Shown here: positions 60,573 to 64,000 of the stretch, piece by piece
How positions within the stretch are numbered: position 1 is the stretch's first letter
Layout of the letters: each line of letters opens with the position of its first letter
Origin: Ilyonectria destructans
Taxonomy: Eukaryota; Ascomycota; Sordariomycetes; Hypocreales; Nectriaceae
Assembly: GCA_020740775.1 (NCBI GenBank)
Contig: JAHEWK010000002.1
Span: forward strand, 2,728,001-2,792,000
Direction: 5' to 3'
Length of the DNA: 64,000 bases
The notes under the pieces: generated by a model
Database searches by the model: none
The model's input: the letters and a program-made list of their open reading frames with translations, nothing else
Told to the model about the DNA's origin: nothing
Position numbers and translations under genes: made by a program

Positions 60573-62669
60573 ATGGAGGATGAACTTCTGGATCATGTGC
60601 GGGACTACAAGCTGGAGACCACATTCCCTAAGAAACGCGAAATTGTCCATATCTATGATGACCCTGATGCGCCTCCAGCGTCGCAACGACGGTTGGAATG
60701 TTGGAAGAGCGACAAACGGCCCATTGGCCGTGGCGGCCAGGGGCAAGTTTTTTTACAGACATGCACCAGTGGCAGTCGCCATTATACTTATCGCGCAGTG
60801 AAAATAATCCCACTTCAGGATGGCGGCGGAAGACGACGATACGTTCGAGAACTCGAAACCATTGTCAAATTCTCTCACGACAAGGTATGTGCTCGTCCTG
60901 GTTGCGATGTCATGCCACAGCCAGGCCGTTCAGCGCGATAACGGTCTATCAAGGCACTTCATGCTAACTCGAACGAGTAGTACTCCAAATACTTCGTGAA
61001 GTCGCTGGGATGGTATGAGAAAAAGGACTCGTTGTGTATCGCCATGGAGTATGTCCCTACAGGAGATTTGCAGACATATCTCTGCGATCATCCTGCCTTG
61101 CCTGAAGACGACTCCCGCCAGATCACTAGTCAAGTGCTGCGTGGCTTGGCAATCATGCACGGAGAAGGTTTTGCTCACCGTGACATAAAGCCCCAGGTGA
61201 GTGAACTCCGAAAAACTCGACCACCGTTCAATTTGGCAGTGGACAAGTATCTGATCTCCGGCACAAGAATGTCTTGATTCAACAGCGTCCAACGCCTACA
61301 GAGCCAGGCTCTTGGTGGATCAAACTGTCAGATTTCGGTATCAGCAAAAAACTAGAAGCAGCTACGAGCGGCGCAAGCACAGTGATCGGTACCGTCGAAT
61401 ACATGGCACCCGAGCTCTTTGACCAAGACAGCCTCCCAGATATTAACTACCCGGCGGCAGACATGTGGGCCTTGGGCATAATGACCTTTTGGATATTGAC
61501 CAAGTCTCGCATATTCCCGAGTCAACGGCATTTCTTTCAGTATGAAGCGCGCCCAGACACACTCTTCCCTCGTGGCTCGTTAGACGATTTTCGTGTCAGC
61601 TTGGACGGGCAGGCTTTTATTCGTGCTTTGATGAGGCCGAAGCCGGATGAACGACTAGACTCTAAAGCAGCCATTTGTCATGCCTGGGTTCAGTCTTGTA
61701 CGCCAAGTGCGCCGATGATTCCAGACGATCGCAGCGAGTAAGTCCAGCGACTCATAGAATATTCTGAGCTGATATTTGACGATGTAGATCATCAACTTCA
61801 TCTTCCGGAAGGAGTTCGTTCGATGAAGAGAGAGGAATGACAACACAAGTCTCAAATATCACTGATCTCCCAAATGCTTTCCAAACGGGCTCGAATACCC
61901 AACTGACTGTTATTCCACGGAAGCTGTCATACGAGGTGCTTAACGATCACATATCGAACTTCCATGCCGAAGGGTCAGCGGCTAACCGTCTATACATAAT
62001 CAGGTCCAGACACCGCTATTGCCAGCAGTAAAGTTGTGGGACGAGGCCGAGGTCAAGCTGCTTCTCGAGAGAGGCACCGACCTAGAGGCCAAAGATCGCT
62101 TCGGTCAGACACCGCTATGGTGGGCAGCTGAGAATGGGCGCGAGGCCGTGGTCAAGCTGCTTCTCGAGAAAGGGGCCGACCCAAAGGCGAAAGATGGCCA
62201 GGGTCGGACACCGCTATGCTGGGCAGCCGCGATTGGAGATGCGGTTATAGTCAAGCTGCTTCTCGAGAAAGGCGCCGACCTAGAGGCCAAAGATCGCTTC
62301 GGTCAGACACCGCTATGGTGGGCAGCTATAGATGGGCATAAGGCTGTGGTCAAGCTGCTTCTCGAGAAAGGCGCCAACCTAGAGGTCGAAGATTATAGCG
62401 AGGGCCAGACACCGCTATGGCGGGCAGCCGGGAACGGGCATGAGGCTGTGGTCAAGCTGCTTCTCGAGAAAGGCGCCGACCTAGAGGCCAAAGATCGCTT
62501 GGGTCGGACACCGCTATGGTGGGCAGCTGTGAATGGGCGCGAGGCCGTGGTCAAGCTGCTTCTCGAGAAAGGGGCCGATCCAGAGGCCGAAGATGGCGAC
62601 GGACGGACACTGGTATTAGTAGCGAGCGAGGCTGTAGTCAAGCTGCTCCAAACCTATACTATCCCATGA
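60573..62669 (+). CDS. Protein kinase with C-terminal ankyrin repeats
   Basis: Exons 60573-60884, 60981-61196, 61268-61737, 61788-61935 and 62004-62669 encode 603 residues with all phases consistent. The kinase, about residues 45-345, has every key motif: GRGGQGQVF glycine loop, Lys in YRAVKII, Glu in RYVRELET, HRDIKPQN (split by intron 2), SDFGISKK, GTVEYMAPE and DMWALGIMTF, so it should be active on Ser/Thr. A Ser-rich linker (SSTSSSGRSSFDEE) follows, then about six ankyrin repeats of 33 residues (TPLWWAA..G..AVVKLLLEK) that are almost identical at DNA level. Ankyrins bind other proteins; the kinase-plus-repeat plan recalls animal RIPK4/ANKK1. It is divergent from the HeLo-pseudokinase gene, a likely partner or substrate. 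An acceptor at 62003 is inferred from frame. Confidence 0.8.
62052..62640 (+). repeat. 99-bp coding repeats (ankyrin units)
   Basis: GTCAAGCTGCTTCTCGAGA recurs at 62052, 62151, 62250, 62349, 62451 and 62550, and GTCAAGCTGCT again at 62637: spacing 99, 99, 99, 102, 99 and 87. Long exact blocks such as GCCAAAGATCGCTTCGGTCA are shared between units. Confidence 0.92.
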
Positions 62670-63046
62670 AGACCCAAGTCACTGATCCCTTCTAGTCTCT
62701 CGACCCATACGCGACCTAACCTGGATTAGGCCATACGCTCCTCAGCTATCAATACAACTATTTTTTATTTCCTTTGTTCTTGGAGGGTTGTAGGGGCCGG
62801 GATAAATTTATCTTCCTTTAGATCGAATGTTCGAGAATCATCTACAATTATTGCCAGACGCTAGGGGTCTCTAAAAGAGAATAGGGCCAAGCCAGCCAGG
62901 GAAAACAGCGAGAACGAGTAATAAATAGTATAGCTAGTAAGGCAAGGAATACCCGCGAAGGATATATATCAGGTTCGGTTGGAGGCGGCGAAGATCTGGT
63001 GATGCCATGTCCGTGACATCACTGGCGATAGCGCCTGGTCTAAAAG
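62670..63046. other. Spacer after the kinase gene
   Basis: No gene supported; 3' flank of the kinase-ankyrin gene. Confidence 0.35.
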
Positions 63047-63325
63047 GCATCGACACCCACGCCCACATTCTCTCCTTTCCTCCTTTCCCTTCAAACGGAC
63101 ACCTGCAAGTTCGCCCACAACTGCTTAAGGCATACCTACCCCCAAGGCGCCACCTACCTGGCATAGAAACGCGCATGCTAGGCTTTATAAGACGGTGCTT
63201 GTCAGCCTCATTCCTTCACAAGACAAGTGCTTGTGTCGGGCTCTTTCTTTCATAAGGCAAGTGCCTTGCTTCTCAGGCCTGTTCCGAAAGGCATTAGCGG
63301 GCCCCGTAGGGGACCGGTCTCCTCG
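63047..63325 (+). repeat. Dispersed repeat B, copy 3
   Basis: Matches the reverse complement of 7150-7482 in order: CACCCACGC, GACACCTGCAAG, CCCACAACTGC, CGCCACCTACCTGG, CTTCACAAGACAAGTGCT, GGGGACCGGTCTCCT. It stops where the DUF6594-like coding sequence begins. Confidence 0.75.
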
Positions 63326-63614
63326 CTTCATCATGGCGCTCTTCGGCGGCTTTGCGCTCATCGTGCCGACCATAATCATGGCCAAAGTCGATGGCATCAA
63401 TGTCAGCCTCATTACAACGTCGGTGGCTGTGTTCATATTCGGGCTCATCCTCGCGTTCGGCGCGACGGACAGCACCGGGAAGGACGTGTTCGCTGCGACG
63501 GCGGCGTATACGACCGTGTTAGTCGTGTTTGTGGGGACGAGTCTTGCAGGAGATGGGACAGGAGACAAGACCGGGACGCCGAATGGCACTGTAAATGGCA
63601 CTACGAGTGGGTAA
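63326..63614 (+). pseudogene. C-terminal fragment of a DUF6594-like membrane protein
   Basis: The frame RFIMALFGGFALIVPTIIMA, then SLITTSVAVFIFGLILAFGA, TDSTGKDVFAATAAY and TTVLVVFVGTSLA matches, as I remember it, the C-terminal three-helix membrane part of the fungal DUF6594 family. The N-terminal cytosolic part is missing: repeat B directly precedes it. The tail (GDKTGTPNGTVNGTTSG) is low-complexity. An ATG within repeat B at 63195 is in frame, so a fused product could be made, but this is more likely a transposed gene end. Function of the family is unknown. Confidence 0.6.
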
Positions 63615-63615
63615 C

Positions 63616-63713
63616 GGGTCCCCAGTCTAATGGTTGCTGCCAACATTGCGAAGTACGTCGTCAACACCAAGCAATGCAGTGCGTTTGACAGACGCCAAAT
63701 CAGGTACATTGAA
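63616..63713 (+). repeat. Repeat C, copy 2
   Basis: Same about 96 bp as 56112-56207 (minus orientation relative to the regulator relic), immediately after the stop of the DUF6594-like fragment. Only a handful of differences. Confidence 0.8.
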
Positions 63714-64000
63714 ACCCTCACATCATCCTACATTACCTTTCCAATGGATTTTATTGGCGACGGTCCCCGGGAGACTACTCAATCGATCCCCATGACGGAT
63801 TCATTGTTTGGCGCGAAGAGAGACGACGCTGAAAGCTGTGGATGGTGTCTTACCATCATGCACCGCCACCACCAAAGTCAACTCAGCTGAGGAATAGCGC
63901 CACTCAGCCGCTCGAGGAGGCGGTCAAGTCACCGACTTAAAAGATCAGCACCGCCAGCGGATTTCTTTCAGCTACCTACCTCAGAATGCTTAGTTTCAAG
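63714..64000. other. Window end, nothing recognised
   Basis: An open frame continues from repeat C to 63890 without recognisable content. Confidence 0.3.

Overview
The window looks like a stretch of accessory chromosome from a filamentous ascomycete (Pezizomycotina, most likely an Aspergillus/Penicillium-type Eurotiales fungus). The reasons are short GT...AG introns of about 50-115 nt, Zn2Cys6 regulators, a HET-domain gene, a fungal highly reducing PKS-NRPS with a separate enoyl reductase, AT-rich islands whose repeat copies differ mainly by C-to-T/G-to-A transitions (RIP-like), and a Tc1-type DNA transposon. Genus is inference only.

Layout. 0-5.2 kb: an AT-rich island, a truncated CVNH gene, an antisense relic, a class-3 lipase, dispersed repeat A and a copia-like LTR remnant. 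5.8-12 kb: a two-exon BTB/POZ protein, repeat B, a HET-domain protein and a small unknown protein. 12.1-38 kb: a secondary-metabolite locus with a regulator C-terminal relic, an intact Zn2Cys6 regulator, an alcohol-acetyltransferase-like protein, an AT-rich island with an inverted second LTR copy, a LovC-like trans-enoyl reductase and a 3948-residue PKS-NRPS (KS-AT-DH-MT-psiER-KR-ACP-C-A-PCP-R). 38.7-47 kb: a decayed P450, a frameshifted class I terpene synthase, an intact SDR and a second P450 cut off by a duplicated piece of the terpene synthase. 48.5-50.1 kb: a complete Tc1-like element with perfect inverted repeats. 51.6-56.2 kb: an intact Zn2Cys6 regulator, an AT-rich island, and a Zn2Cys6 regulator pseudogene whose N-terminus has been replaced by a repeat. 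57.7-62.7 kb: two divergent genes, a HeLo-like plus pseudokinase protein and an active-type kinase with near-identical ankyrin repeats. 62.9-64 kb: repeat B, a DUF6594 fragment and repeat C.

How the genes work together (inference). The regulator at 12.8-14.5 kb, the trans-ER and the PKS-NRPS form the surviving core of a polyketide-amino acid pathway; the acyltransferase could acylate a hydroxyl of the product. The tailoring P450s and the terpene synthase are broken, so the locus appears to be shrinking. The pair at 57.7-62.7 kb resembles the mammalian RIPK/MLKL layout (active kinase beside a helical-bundle pseudokinase) and is the best candidate for an undescribed system, probably self/non-self recognition or regulated cell death. 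Intron and start positions were read by eye from splice signals and frame.
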